NCBI GenBank assembly: GCA_028095005.1
Contig: CM051460.1
Location: forward strand, 17,593,501-17,657,500
Origin: Rhynchospora pubera
Taxonomy: Eukaryota > Streptophyta > Magnoliopsida > Poales > Cyperaceae
Direction: 5' to 3'
DNA length: 64,000 bases
The translations under genes were made by a program, and so were the position numbers. Positions 1 through 11,623 of the stretch are shown in pieces; positions within the stretch are counted from its first letter, which is position 1; every line of letters starts with the position of its first letter. A model generated the notes under the pieces. The model searched no databases. It was not told the origin of the DNA and saw only the letters and a list, made by a program, of their open reading frames with translations.

Positions 1-1063
1 TTAAAAGCCCTAAAGGAAATTAGAGAGGAATAACAAAAAATTACAGTATCTCCCTCCACGTCAACAGTATTGAGCATTCTTGTCACGCTCTCAGGATTGC
101 TAGAGGCAAATTCAAGGATGTAGCTCACTATATCAGTGAATCCTGCAGCAAAGATGTTTAATCGTCAGTTGAATATAAAAGCTGGAACTTAAAGATTAAT
201 AGATTGACACACACAGAGAACAAGACCTCCTGCACAGGCATCATGGAGCGGAAGAGCACCTTCTTCATCCCTTATTTCCAAACTAGCTCCTCTTCCCAAA
301 ATGTACTGCAAGTAATGCAAAGCACAACAGATACAAATTTAAATTCTTCTCTGACAAATGCAAATTGCAGGAAAAAAAAAACAGAAATAAATTTGACTTA
401 AATTGAAAACCTGGACACAAGGGAGGTGACCATAGAGACAAGCCAAGTGCAGAACAGTGTCTCCATCCTCTACTGGATCATCAATTGTACCCTCGTAACT
501 ATCTGAAATTTCACAAGTTGCTCCCCTCAAACATCACAAATTCATATATACATACATAATTAAGTATAAAACACAATAATTTCCTAATCAAGCAAAAGCA
601 TCACACTTTATCTCTCAGTTGAAAGATTGACCACCAGACTGTACCAGTCATTCAGTTAAAACGCCACAATTGTACTAATTAATCTAAAAAAAATAAAACA
701 AAAACCCTAATTAAACTGGAAATTGGCATAAACTGCAATAACTAAACCCTAATAATGTCAGATGAGATTAAAACATAAAGAATCCACATTTAAATCCAAC
801 CTAACAGTCTGATCAACAAACCAACAAAGACTATACATATTGAACTGAGTCATCATCATATACTAAAAGAATTTACAAAAAGGCGTACCAAGAGCGGTAC
901 GGAGAGCGTCAAGATCGCCAGACTGAGCGGCGTCGACGAGGGGGCGGAGGTGCGCGGGCACCTCATGGTCAAGATCAACCCAGGCGTCGCCATCTCCGCC
1001 GTCCAGGTACACTCCTTGCTGTCCCTCGTCGTCTTCCTCCAGCCCGTTTCTCCCTCCTGGAAC

Positions 1064-1069
<6 letters not shown>
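1..1069 (-). CDS. Ankyrin-repeat protein, 5' part (four exons; 3' end outside window)
   Basis: Four exons join cleanly by splice signals and phase: 1069-889 (start ATG at 1069), 502-411, 305-227 and 142-45, each followed by a GT donor and preceded by AG. The first 60 residues are acidic (EEDDEGQQG, DGGDGDAW) and then start an ankyrin helix (LVDAAQSGDLDALRTAL). Later exons give further ankyrin consensus pieces: DGDTVLHLACLYGHLPCVQ, GALPLHDACAG, GFTDIVSYILEF. Ankyrin repeats mediate protein-protein contacts; no other domain is visible, so the specific role is unknown. A donor at 44 shows that the gene continues leftwards. The longer upstream reading frame (to 1354) runs through the CT microsatellite and is more likely 5' UTR. 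Confident in the ankyrin call, less so in the exact start. Confidence 0.85.

Positions 1070-1097
<28 letters not shown>
1070..1097. repeat. (CT)n microsatellite in the 5' UTR of the ankyrin gene
   Basis: About 14 CT/TC units lie immediately upstream of the proposed ATG of the minus-strand ankyrin gene, so the transcript would carry a (GA)n tract next to its start codon. GA/CT tracts are common in plant 5' UTRs and core promoters. Confidence 0.9.
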
Positions 1098-1101
<4 letters not shown>

Positions 1102-1856
1102 CGCTGTCTAGGGTTTTGTCTGAGAGGAGGGTTTTAGAATTAGACCAGGACTCAGTCTGTAGTTTGTACTCTGGAGAGAACGACTTGACTCTGTCTTCCA
1201 ATGAAGTCAAGCACGTGCTATGCACCTGACAGCTCCTCTTCTTCTTTACCTTTTTGCTGTCCTGTTTTCTTTCAACTGGGCCTAGTAAGGCGTGACAATT
1301 TAGGCCTTCGAAGCCCATAACAACTTCATTAATCTTGGTGTTTCTTGATTTCATTAAATTTCGTCCTACTTCCGCTTCACTAGATATGAATATTAATTTA
1401 ATTTAATTACTAAAAGGCAAAGGTGAGGCCTAAGGAAATTGTCACGTAGGAATATTGCAAAGTAGCGGAATCTCGGTATATGTACAACATCATATTAAAC
1501 ATCAACTTGGTGCAAATCTCTGGAGGTGGATAGTCAAGTCAAACTATTTATATTTGCCTAATAGCGAAGCAAAGTGAAACTGTGAAAGAAGGGAGTAAAT
1601 TTAAATAAGAAAGGCCTTTATATACAAGAAATCTGAGTTGAATGAGCTGGTTTGTGCCATTGGTATTCTCATTTTAATTCTGTGAATTTTCCTTCTTCAA
1701 CACTCATATTTGGAGATTGGAATACAGAGAACTATTCTCATTAAATAATTGAACACGTTAAAGTAACTTCAATATTACACATTCAAAATATACAAAAAGA
1801 TAGATATAAATGAATCAAGATAGCAAGGAGCACAAGAGAAGCACACTATTTTCACG
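1098..1856. other. Divergent intergenic region
   Basis: This is the promoter and leader space between the minus-strand ankyrin gene and the plus-strand root-cap gene. It is AT-rich with no repeat or open frame of note. A TATAAAT at 1805-1811 is placed where it could serve the plus-strand gene, about 50 bp upstream of its ATG, which would give a very short leader. Confidence 0.5.
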
Positions 1857-3013
1857 ATGGATAGGAAGATAGCTATCCTGGGGGCATTTATAGTAATCTC
1901 ACTTTGCTTGATGTCAAGCGAAAAGCAACAGGTGGAGGCAGCACCGGGGAAAGGTTACTTGGATCCGGCTTCCACGAACTACATCCTGCAGCCTCCGAAT
2001 ATAACAACAGGTCAAGAGAGGTTCTTCTGCCTGGCAAGGGGGCGTTGCCACTTCATTTTCTTAACCTGCCCAAAAGAGTGTCCCCTGCGCAAGCCTCCCC
2101 TTAGCCAAACCAATGTCAAGGCCTGCTTTGCCGACTGTAGCAGCCGTTGCGAGACCACGTGCAAGCGTATGTCTTTTCTCTCACAGCAATTAATAAATTA
2201 AATCGATAAAATGAAGTCCCTTTATTTGGTACAGGTTTCATTTTACAAATTGCAATTGATGCAGATCGGATCCCCAACTGTAATGGATATGGATCGGTGT
2301 GTTATGACCCTCGATTTGTCGGTGGTGATGGGGTGATGTTCTACTTCCATGGGGCGAACGGAGGCGACTTTGCTCTTGTATCAGATGACCGGTTCCAGAT
2401 CAATGTTCACTTCATAGGGACACGTCCCAAAGGCAGGAAAAGGGACTTCACATGGGTTCAGGCTTTGTCGGTAATGTTTGACTCGCACACCTTGGTGATT
2501 GCTGCCAGAAAAGTTGCAAAATGGGACGATCATTTTGACGCACTTTCAGTCAACTGGAATGGCAAAGACATCATTGTACCAACAGAAGGAGATGCCGAGT
2601 GGCACGATGGAGAGGAGGCGGTGGCTGTGGTGGAGAGAACGGGTTTGGTCAACAGTGCTAAGATTACTATACTGAATGGATTGATTCAGATGGATGTGAA
2701 AGTTGTTCCTATTACAGAAGAGGATGATAAGGTGCACGGCTACAACATCCCGCAAGGCGATGCTTTTGCACATCTAGAAACACAATTCAGGTTTGGCAAT
2801 CTGACTGAACATGTTGAGGGCATTTTGGGTCAAACGTACCGACCTGGCTATGTGAGCCCTGTAAAGAGAGGAGTGGCAATGCCCATGATGGGAGGTGAAG
2901 ATCGGTACCGCACTTCGTCTCTACTCTCAACAAATTGTGCGTCGTGCCGATTCCAGCGTCCCATCACCTTTACCGAAGAAAAATCCGTCCCTCTCAAGCT
3001 GGCACAGGCCTGA
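1857..3013 (+). CDS. Secreted root-cap/LEA-related protein (Root_cap domain)
   Basis: Two exons, 1857-2166 and 2265-3013, joined at a phase-1 intron (donor GTATGT, acceptor GATGCAG), give 352 residues. Residues 1 to about 28 are a signal peptide (MDRK, then a hydrophobic run ending near VEAA). A cysteine-rich part follows (about 50-112, including CPKECP, CSSRCETTC), then a beta-rich part with VCYDPRF and HGANGGDF. The C-terminal third (about 240-330) carries the Root_cap family signature (ILGQTYRPGYVS, MPMMGGE, CASCRF). Plant members are about 350 residues, annotated as LEA-related or root-cap proteins, and are probably extracellular; their biochemistry is unknown. The gene is intact, stands alone and shows no sign of decay. 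Confidence 0.85.
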
Positions 3014-3667
3014 TAAATTTCCTATCTAAATTTATATTGATGGTGAAACTAGATTTAACTGTTGTATTAAACAAGATAAATTGCTGCATATGTATGGAGT
3101 TAATCTCCTTTATAATATGTAATATATAAAGGTGAAAATGTGTGATTCATATTTCATAAATCGTATTTAAAGTTATTTTTGTTGCAAAGTGCATTTTAAC
3201 TAATTCACAGGTCAAATTTACTACTACGGAAACATTTTCATATTCTGACAAGTAAATTAGAAATTTAGACAAGTTTCTTCGACTTCTCGTCCATTCCTTG
3301 GGCCTTGAGGTTTCGTATATGATAAAAGCTGGCCCAAAATCCAAAATTAGCCCAAGTATAGTTTGTTTACTGAAGCACTTTGGAACAGCAAAAATTGTAA
3401 AAAGGTATTCTAAAAGTTGCCGGTTTGGATCTGTACTGAACAGATTTAGAGGTCTAGATTTTTCAGATCTCTAATTTGTAACCGAGTAGAATCGTTACAT
3501 CTTGAGTTCTTGACTGATGTACGTGTTTTCCTTTCTGATAAGTTCTATTTTGATTCCTTATCCTTCAATTGTTAAAATAATAAAATTTCGGAACAACAAA
3601 TTCTCTAGAAGTGATCCGCATGGTGTTTTCTCCTCCAAATGCACTTACAAGCAGTTTGCCTCTCTAA
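3014..3667. other. 3' flank of root-cap gene, intergenic
   Basis: AT-rich 3' UTR and spacer. I see no gene, open frame or repeat. Confidence 0.4.
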
Positions 3668-3783
3668 GACTCCGTTTGGATTGCTTAGGAATAAGATGAA
3701 TAGTCTATTCCTAGACGGAAAATATTGGGAAGTATGTAATTTTGTGAAGAATTTGGATTGTTTATAATAAACCAAACGGGGCC
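3668..3783. mobile_element. Small MITE, 'CCGTTTGGAT' family, copy 1
   Basis: A 116-bp element is flanked by TAA on both sides (3665-3667 and 3784-3786). It starts GACTCCGTTTGGATTG and ends AAACCAAACGGGGCC, an imperfect terminal inverted repeat. The core (GTGTAATTTTGTGAAGA-like, then GGATTGTTTATAATAAA) recurs in eight other copies of the window. A 3-bp TAA duplication suggests PIF/Harbinger origin, but other copies show TAT, so the superfamily is open. Confidence 0.7.
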
Positions 3784-5634
3784 TAAGAAAAGTTACAACG
3801 CCAGTAAAGTGGATTTGAAATCTTAAGTTACCGCCAAAAATGAAGTTCTTTGGTATCCTTCTATTCCGACTCAAGCTCCTTACACAACAGGTTCTGTTAA
3901 ACAGAAACATCCAAGTAGAGGTAGGGTGTTCTTTTTGCTCCTCCAACCTCTTGGAGGATGACTGATGACATGCACCTCTTTTTCAACTGTCTTTCTCCTC
4001 AGCTCTCTGGCAACATGTATGCTTGCTTACAGGTTTACCAACATCGATGGCTAGGGAGACGGTACTTGACGTCTTGACACCGTGCCTGACTTTCGAGATC
4101 TCTTGCAGGTATTGGGAGGGCCAATAATTTGTGCTACCTGATAATTACACTGTAGTCGCTATATGGAAAGAAAGGAACAACATAAAGTTCTGAAATGTGG
4201 CAAAACCGGTACCCTACCTACTTATGGTTAGGGGGTTTGTGCTTTAGCACAACAGGCTTCTTTCTTTCTTTCTTTCATTTTCTTTTTGTCTTCTTTATCT
4301 TCCTTTCTTTTTTTTTTCCCTTTTCTCCTCAAGTCTTCGGGGAAAAAAAATAGTTAAAATACTAAGAATCACAATCTATATATTATGTTATCAAACAAAT
4401 CAAAAATAAAAAAGTTACATATTAGTATATTCTTTTAATATAAAGTTACAAACCCATATGCTTAATATGTAATCTCTTGACGAGTGACCATGGCATTACA
4501 TTAGAAATTTACTAGCTTCGAACCCGAAACAAAGTCAATTAATTGCTCCATTTACTAGCAAAACATAGCATTGATTGAAGAAATAATTCAGGTTATAAAA
4601 AGAGCAGAGAGAGCAACTTGTCCTTTCCTTCGTAATGGCAGACAGAGTTTGACTTGGCGCCTCACTTTCTCTGCTGTCTCTATCCAGATCTGAATTGAAA
4701 CACAAACCAATCATGCTTTTATTATCCCCATCTGACTGTGCATGAGACGTGTCACCAAAATCTAATTTGAAATTTGGAGTTGGAAGTACATTATGAAATT
4801 ATACATCCAAACCAACGTAATGTTTCCTGGTATAAAAAATACACCCGACTTGAAGCTTAATCTTGGAGTTCCTTAAGACTTCCAAGTACAAATTAGGCAT
4901 TTTTTTAATCAACTTAGATATTAAATTGCATATCCAGTGTTTGAATCGGTGTAGTGGAATTCTGATGCTTAAACATAATACATAGACGGGAGTTCCTAGG
5001 TTTCATCATACCAATATATTTTACAAACACTTCTTTAAAATGTTATAGCCATTGCTTGTAAAATCACGGCCATGATTCATGAACCACACTATTTTGTACT
5101 ATATAAATGGAACAGAGGATCAAACTGCCAAAAGGGCTATTTTTTATAGGGTTTTGGCAGTCTTTGATGCTTATGTCGTCCTAACGCGCCCGAAATTTTT
5201 TATACTTGGTAAACAAAAATTTTAAAATTTTTTTTGAAGATAAGATGATCAAGCCCTCCAACTTATTTTGAAATTTAATGTCACAAAATACTTTTCGATT
5301 GTATTTCGAACCCACAATTTTTAGTGAAAGTGCGCTAATTAGACAAAAGCTGGTTCTAAAAAAAATTAAATAAATCAAAATAATTATACACGTTCACAGT
5401 TCACCTGAACTCACAACTTTGTGAGATACCCTCCTCCTACTCAAATTTCTCTTGAATTTAATTCTGTAATATAAACGTTTGTTTTTAATTGGAAGAAAAA
5501 CTCGTTAATCTTATGGAATTGAAACTCTCCTTTTATGAAGAAAGAATTCAAACTCTCATTAATGTATGATTTTAATTAATTCTTTTAGAAGTACTCAAAT
5601 TGGAATATATATAACACTACGAGCAAAGTACGTT
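3784..5634. other. Intergenic, no gene seen
   Basis: AT-rich spacer. It contains a pyrimidine-rich run at about 4257-4340 (TTTC repeats and T tracts). No convincing coding region, RNA gene or element boundary was found. Confidence 0.4.
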
Positions 5635-5643
5635 AATACTTAA

Positions 5644-6078
5644 GAGGAAGGTTCCGGTGACACAACTTTAGAGTGCCACCAAATACCACAACTTTACTTT
5701 TCATCAATAATTAAAATTTTTAAAATTTAAATATTGAATCTAAACCGTTGATATTGTACAACTTAACGAGCAATGTGTTTCCATATAAAGTTTATAAAAT
5801 TTAGAGTTAATTTGATATTTGATCAAGAGGTCAAACCATTAACATATTACAATAAATCTATCATAGTTAACAAGATTCATTTATTTTTTAATCTGTTGAT
5901 CAAATATCAAATGAAGTCCAAATTTAATAAAACTTATATGGAAATACATCACTCATTAAGTTGTACAAGATCAACGGTTTGAATTTAACATTTAAATTTT
6001 ACAAATTTTAATTATCGATGAAAAGTAAAGTTGTGACATTTGGTGGCACTCTAAAATTGTGGCACCGTAACCTTTCTC
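5644..6078. mobile_element. Mutator-like MITE (435 bp, 9-bp TSD)
   Basis: The ends are GAGGAAGGTTCCGGTGACAC and the complement of GAGAAAGGTTACGGTGCCAC, and the inverted repeat extends through most of both halves (fold-back structure). It is flanked by the identical 9-mer AATACTTAA at 5635-5643 and 6079-6087. Long inverted repeats plus a 9-bp duplication are typical of Mutator-like elements. There is no transposase, so it is non-autonomous. Confidence 0.85.
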
Positions 6079-6087
6079 AATACTTAA

Positions 6088-7759
6088 TACTGATTATTAA
6101 TGCCACTGGATAGAAAATACCAACATATGCCTTTCTAAATTTCATTTATTAATGTTTTTTAGATTAATTTAGAATGTTTTATATATTAAATAAAAAAACA
6201 TTGGGACGAGCTTTATTATATATACCGTGTTATCAGAAATATTTAAAAACTACCAGCATATAAGAAGTAAATTTCATCACGGGTACTTATTGAATGGTTA
6301 AATATCTCTTAGTTTCAAAGCTAAAACTCCACAATTTCCGTCCTCTAAACCTGCCAACAATTGTACAAAAAAGCAAAAAAAAAAAAAAAAAAATCACAGT
6401 ACACGCTAATCAAGATTTCAAAATCAAACTCAAACCAGACAGCGAACGTAATGAGGGTCTTTTGAGTTTTGATTCAATTAACCACATGCATGTTTATTAC
6501 AAAGAAAAGATGTACGATGCTTACAAAATTTGGGTCAAAACACGTGCGTACATGCAAAAGGAAAGAGTCCGTTCACATAAGAATCTTTTGATAACATTAT
6601 GTCAGTGTGTGATGTCACAAAAAATAAACTAAAATTTAGAATATTATATACTTCATAAAACATATGTCAATCTATACATATCAAATGATGAGTAATGCAA
6701 ATACAATAAATTAAGCTTTAATTGTACAATTTAAATCGTAAAATTCTGTTATTAAGTCAAACAAAGTAGTAAATATGGACCTCCAATTGATTATCAGAAT
6801 AGTGCAAAATGATTTAAAAAAATTTTAAGTTAGAACCAGCTCTTATTTTTTTTTAAATAAAAAAGGATGAGAGGTTTAATTTGACCCCTTTCTTTAAAAT
6901 AAATAAATAAATAAATGAAATTTTGAAGTGAATTTCGGAGTGGTATGACTAAATTCAATTGACTTCATCAGCCCTCTTGGTTTGTGCTCATGTGAACCCA
7001 ACACTATGCCGATATTAACCTCGAAAAAATATTCAGCAAAAGAACAAAAAATAAATAAATGATCTGACACTTACACACAAACACATAATGATCGGATTAG
7101 TTTACTTGTTGTTGAGTTCTAAATTCGAAGAACACACCTAGAAACTTTTCTTTTCTATATTTTTTAATTTGAAGAAATGAATGATGTTTCGAATATACCT
7201 TGATTGTGAAAGGTTAATAAATGAAAGCAGATCAACATGTTAAATATAAGGGAAAGTCAAATTGGAGCTAATTTTTAAAACTCAAAGGAGGTATACTCAA
7301 AAAGGTTTTTATTTCTTAATCAACTTGGTTTTCACATATGACTGTGCATGCCTGTATGGGCCGAACTAATATTGTGTCTGGATTCTAAGGCACATGATCA
7401 CCCAGAAAGACATTATTTTTTGTAAGAAAGCTTAAAGGATTCGGCCGACTTAGATCACAATCTTCGCGCACATGTAGACGATTTTTAATATTTGAAAATT
7501 GATGGGGGCATTTGGATGAAGTTGAATAGTTGAATTAGTGACTATTAGAATATTATACATTTTGATTTCTGAATGAATTAGCAAGAATAATGTAATATTT
7601 CATCTTGGACGCTATTGCCTATTCGCTTCAATAATGTCCTAAGAAAAAAAAAATCTAATAAGCTATTCATGAATAGACACATATTAAGTAGATTTTACCT
7701 CGGATGCGTAATCTTTGAATTTGGAATGCGTCTCATTACTCGCCTTTTACATCTGCTCT
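6088..7759. other. Intergenic, no gene seen
   Basis: Very AT-rich. A poly(A) run lies near 6375-6395 and an AAAT microsatellite near 6896-6915. Short open frames here lack codon structure or homology that I recognise. Confidence 0.4.
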
Positions 7760-8077
7760 TAGGCCTGTCAAACTTCGAAACGGTAAGCGGAAATTGGCCA
7801 TTCCGTTTACGTTCCGTTTTGGTAACGGAACAAAATTTCTATTTCGTTCTGTTACGTTTCATCAAACAAAATAAATTTATGTTTCGTTTAACGTTCCGTC
7901 CTTCAATTTCTATTGATTTCCGTCCATTTTCGTTCATTTCCGTATTCCATTCATTCCTTCATTTTCGCTTTCGTTCCATTTCAAAAACGAAACAAATTTC
8001 TATTTCATTTAACGTTCCGTTCAGACGGAACGGAACGGAACGAAAACGTCCGAAATGGTGGAACATTGACAGTCTTA
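7760..8077. mobile_element. hAT-like non-autonomous element, diverged
   Basis: The terminal repeats TAGGCCTGTCAAAC and the complement of TAAGACTGTCAATG enclose many copies of GTTCCGTT/AACGGAAC motifs in both orientations. Flanking octamers TCTGCTCT and TCTTGTTT agree at 5 of 8 positions, compatible with an old 8-bp hAT duplication. Two other regions (21.8-22.1 and 31.2-31.4 kb) share the internal CGTTCCGT/ACGGAACG vocabulary. The open frame across it is an accident of repeat composition. Confidence 0.5.
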
Positions 8078-8232
8078 TCTTGTTTTCCTCATCGTTTTCA
8101 TTCTGGAGCACATTCTAAGTGTCTACATTTACTTTAATATGATAAATTATGTGTTTTTATATTAACTTAAGTGCAAGTGAGAGCTGCAAATGTGTCGCTG
8201 GAGCTTGTATATATACACCGCAATTTGAGAAA

Positions 8233-8462
8233 TAGAAAGTTCTGCCAAATTTTCCAACACGATTTGAGTTATGATCAATTTATAATTGTTTATAATTTAG
8301 AAAAAATTTATTATTATTTTAGTTCATATAACAAAAGAATTATTATTTAGAAAGTTCTGCCCATTTTTCCAACACGATTTGAGTTATGATCAATTCATAA
8401 TTTTTTATAATTTAGAAAAAAGAATAATCATTATTTTAGTTCATACAACAAAATTAGGCTAA
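8233..8462. repeat. Tandem duplication, period 115 bp, two copies
   Basis: The segment starting TAGAAAGTTCTGCC at 8233 recurs at 8348 with a few substitutions. Both copies run through GATTTGAGTTATGATCAATT and end in TTTTAGTTCATA-AACAAAA. It is a simple local duplication of unknown origin. Confidence 0.8.
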
Positions 8463-8515
8463 AAAAATGGATTCATAAAGTCATTTTGATCATATGGATC
8501 AGCGACAATTGCTCG

Positions 8516-9142
8516 TGATAACCTACAATCTAGCTTATAAGTTTCAACAAAAGATTTAGACCAAGAAGAGTAGGAATCTCCAATTTATTTCATTATAACT
8601 GGATTTAGTACATGGTTTTTCCTTTGTTTACAAATGTCTAACCCCCATTCCTCATGGAGGGAGGTATCTATTTATAGTAATCAGAGGGCACCGTTCCAGA
8701 TCTTCTGTGGCCTATCTGTGGCATCATCTCTTCATTTGATTGCGACATGAAGGTCGCCGGAACCTCTCCTAACCTCGATCTGTCTCTTCTTGGTTTCTAA
8801 CCTAAGTGCGCTCGTATGAAGTTGTATCGAGATTTCCCGGGTAGGCGCCCTCTGAAGGTCACAGAGTATCCCAGGGTAGTTACTGAAACCACTTATCCTA
8901 AGAAACCGTTTTCCCCAGGGGGCCCACAAGGGAGCGTCCTTTCTAACGGTTTCTTATCCTGGACCCACCTAAGGCGCAACGGCTCTGGGTCCACCCCTTA
9001 TCGTCGCAGTTTTCGACCTTCTTCCTTTTAGGGGCCCCAAGAAGGATTTCTTTGTGCGGTCTTTCTTGATCTTCCTCTGTATTTGGGCCTTAAACGAGGC
9101 TTTTCATAGCCACTGGGCCCGCGTTCTGATCTGACTGTATCA
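8516..9142 (-). mobile_element. Solo LTR (627 bp, 5-bp TSD)
   Basis: The block starts TGATA and ends TATCA (TG...CA termini), and GCTCG lies directly on both sides (8511-8515 and 9143-9147), a perfect 5-bp target duplication. It is GC-richer than its flanks. On the minus strand it has a TATA box (CTATAAATAG, 8668-8677) followed downstream by an AATAAA-like signal, so the LTR reads right to left. No internal retrotransposon sequence is adjacent, as expected after LTR-LTR recombination. It probably belongs to Ty3/gypsy or Copia; I cannot tell which. Confidence 0.8.
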
Positions 9143-9335
9143 GCTCGTAATTATAATAAACAAAAAAAATAATGATTCAGATATTTCATGGTGTTCATGT
9201 AATGACATTTTATCATAAAAAATATCCTCTAGAATCTAAGAATTCAATTTTGTTCAATGTTTTCTTGAATTATCGTGCATCTCTTTTGAAAATGGACGTT
9301 TGATAACTTCTGTCGGGAATATGTGCGTACAAGAA

Positions 9336-9360
9336 CTTCGTTCGATGTTCTCGAACGAAG
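9336..9360. repeat. Perfect 10-bp inverted repeat (hairpin)
   Basis: CTTCGTTCGA and TCGAACGAAG are perfect complements separated by the 5-nt loop TGTTC. It lies in otherwise anonymous sequence; no terminator or gene context explains it. Confidence 0.8.
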
Positions 9361-11035
9361 GTTATTTGCACAGATTCTTATAAAGCCAATTTGGATAAGT
9401 ATATTTACAGAATACTGGCATTTAATCACACTGAAATACTCAAATACCAACATTTCATGTTGCAATTTGTTCTTTTTCGTGACAAAGGACCGACCAAATC
9501 ACATGCCGCCCGAACGTTAAAAATCCCTTCTTTTAATTACTTCCTGACGTTGCCTGTTTTATTTGTCTTTCCTACGTGTGCAACCGTCTTTATCATAATC
9601 CAATTCAGCCCCATTCCGCAATTATTCCTCTTGTTCAGTGGTTATCTCTATTCCTCATACGGTACGCGTTCTATGCATTTTGCTAGTTTGCTCCAGAAAA
9701 AATGAAAGGAAGAAAAGATAAAAAAAAAAAGAAATTGGAAAAGAGATGAGAAAATAATCCTACATTTCAAATTTGATAAGATATAAAAACTTACACTCTT
9801 TTAATCATAGAAACTCAACGCGACACATGTCAAGTAATCGTGTTGTGTTTAACCGTGTTCATTCACGTAGATAACGTGCCGTGTTAGACGTATCGGTTTT
9901 AAAGTGAAAACACTATTCATAATTGAGATAACTTAGGATAATTTTGAACCACCAAATCCTAACAGAAGTGGTGATAACTTTATTCCTAAATTATTCCTCT
10001 TGTAAACATAATTTGGTTAACACATGGAATGATGGAAGGTACGTGTATATAGTATTTAGCACGCAAATGGTGCCCGCTTTTGTAATTTATAAGACGAGTT
10101 ATCTTCAATCAAAATGCATTGTCATGTCTGATATGGAAAATATTCAAAACTAATGATAAAGAATAATTAGAGAATATTTTCTTAATTAGTAGAATATTGA
10201 TAATACTTTGTCAGCAGTTGTGTTTCATTAACAAAGTATCTGATGTATTTTAATATATAAATTAAATTAAACTGGTAAATGACACATCAAGGCTTAATTA
10301 ACCAGGTTAAGACATCGTATTTCACTTATTTATAATTTCTATATTTCTATGATATCTTAGTTTGTATTAACTACAATGGTTAATATGATAATTTTCAAAG
10401 GTTCCCCAAGATGAGGCGACAATTATAATGACAACCTCTAGTATAATTTTTTTTACAAAATAATTACAACTGACTACTGAATTATAGTCCTCTAAATAAT
10501 GTCAATTAGTTTTATTTAAATTATGAGAAGAAAAGATTGAAACGAATTACCTATCTATTTTATTTTTAAAAAAAATTTATGCATTGTATTTCGCAGATCG
10601 TTCATTGCAGTGAAAAAAAAGTGTGTATTATTGAAAGTTTAAAATGATTAAAATCTTTCAGGACTGTTATATGTATTTTGATTTTAGAAGATGGGCCTTA
10701 TTTTTCGAAAAAGTGTTTCGTTCGGGCACAAGGAATGTTTCATTTTAAATAACAAAAGGTTTCCATAGAAACATGCGAAGCGTAATACCAAAGGAGATAT
10801 TTACAACAAATTTAAAATATATAAATTAAATTATCGGAAAAATTTATAATAAAATGATCGTAAATCTCGTAGATTTTTATAATTAATTATATAATATAAA
10901 TTATTTGAAATATTGAAAACTTGCAGAGAATAAATTTTATCCCTTTTTAAAGCTAGGATAAGCATCCTCTTACGTTCTACCTACGTGGATGTATCTATCC
11001 CATCTATCCGGGATATTTTACTCCTAATTCTCCAA
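9361..11035. other. Intergenic upstream of the RING-finger gene
   Basis: AT-rich with A/T homopolymer runs. No gene, tRNA or clear element ends were seen. The last 100 bp become the promoter of the downstream gene. Confidence 0.4.
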
Positions 11036-11044
11036 TATAAATAG
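11036..11044 (+). promoter_or_regulatory. TATA box of RCHY-type gene
   Basis: TATAAATAG is preceded by a CT-rich/AT flank and followed 30-40 bp later by a leader-like sequence. The leader to the ATG at 11624 would be about 550 nt. It may contain an intron (donor GAG/GTGAGA at 11364, acceptor GCCAG at 11528). Confidence 0.6.
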
Positions 11045-11623
11045 CCCCACATTTAATCTCTCATTCCCTGGTGAAATTCCATCAACCCTTCAACGGGTAC
11101 CATTTGGAGCGCTTCAAAAAAACAACAGAAAACCAACAGGCCGCCAGGCCGTGAGATATTTTCAATCCGCATCGGTGCGTCAAGATTCGTGCGACTATTT
11201 CTCTTTCAGCGGGCGGCTTTGGAAACCTTTTAAAACAGTCTTTTAGGTGCGCAGCCCTCTCTCTATTTCTCTGTAAAAAATTTCTCCTAAAACTGTTTCA
11301 ATCTGTCTATTATATTCCCTTTTTGTTCTCTCATCGCCTCCTCGTCAGAGTAGGCGACGAGAGGTGAGATGGTTGTTGGTATTCTGAGTAGATCAGATAT
11401 GGATTGAGAGGTGAATTAGCAAATATCTTTTAATTTTTTTCTTTTCAAAGATTTTTTTGTGTTATTTTTTCGTAAAAGGATTTTTTTTTTTTTTTGCTTT
11501 CTGAATAATTCAATTTTCTCAATGCCAGGTTTTAGTTTGGATTTGGAGGAGGCGTAGATTGTAAGCGTGCCCAATTTATACCTTGGATAAAGAGGGAAAT
11601 ATAACAGAGAAAGGAGAAGGAAA

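Noticed and set aside
1070..1354. Upstream extension of the ankyrin ORF to 1354
   Set aside because: It reads through the CT microsatellite as an Arg-Glu repeat; the ATG at 1069 just before the acidic/ankyrin part is more plausible.
7615..8118. 167-codon open frame
   Set aside because: It runs across a hAT-like MITE and its reading reflects TTCCGTT repeats; no protein features.
9120..9150. Primer-binding site next to the 8.5-kb LTR
   Set aside because: The bases next to either end are the target duplication and plain host DNA; no tRNA complement.
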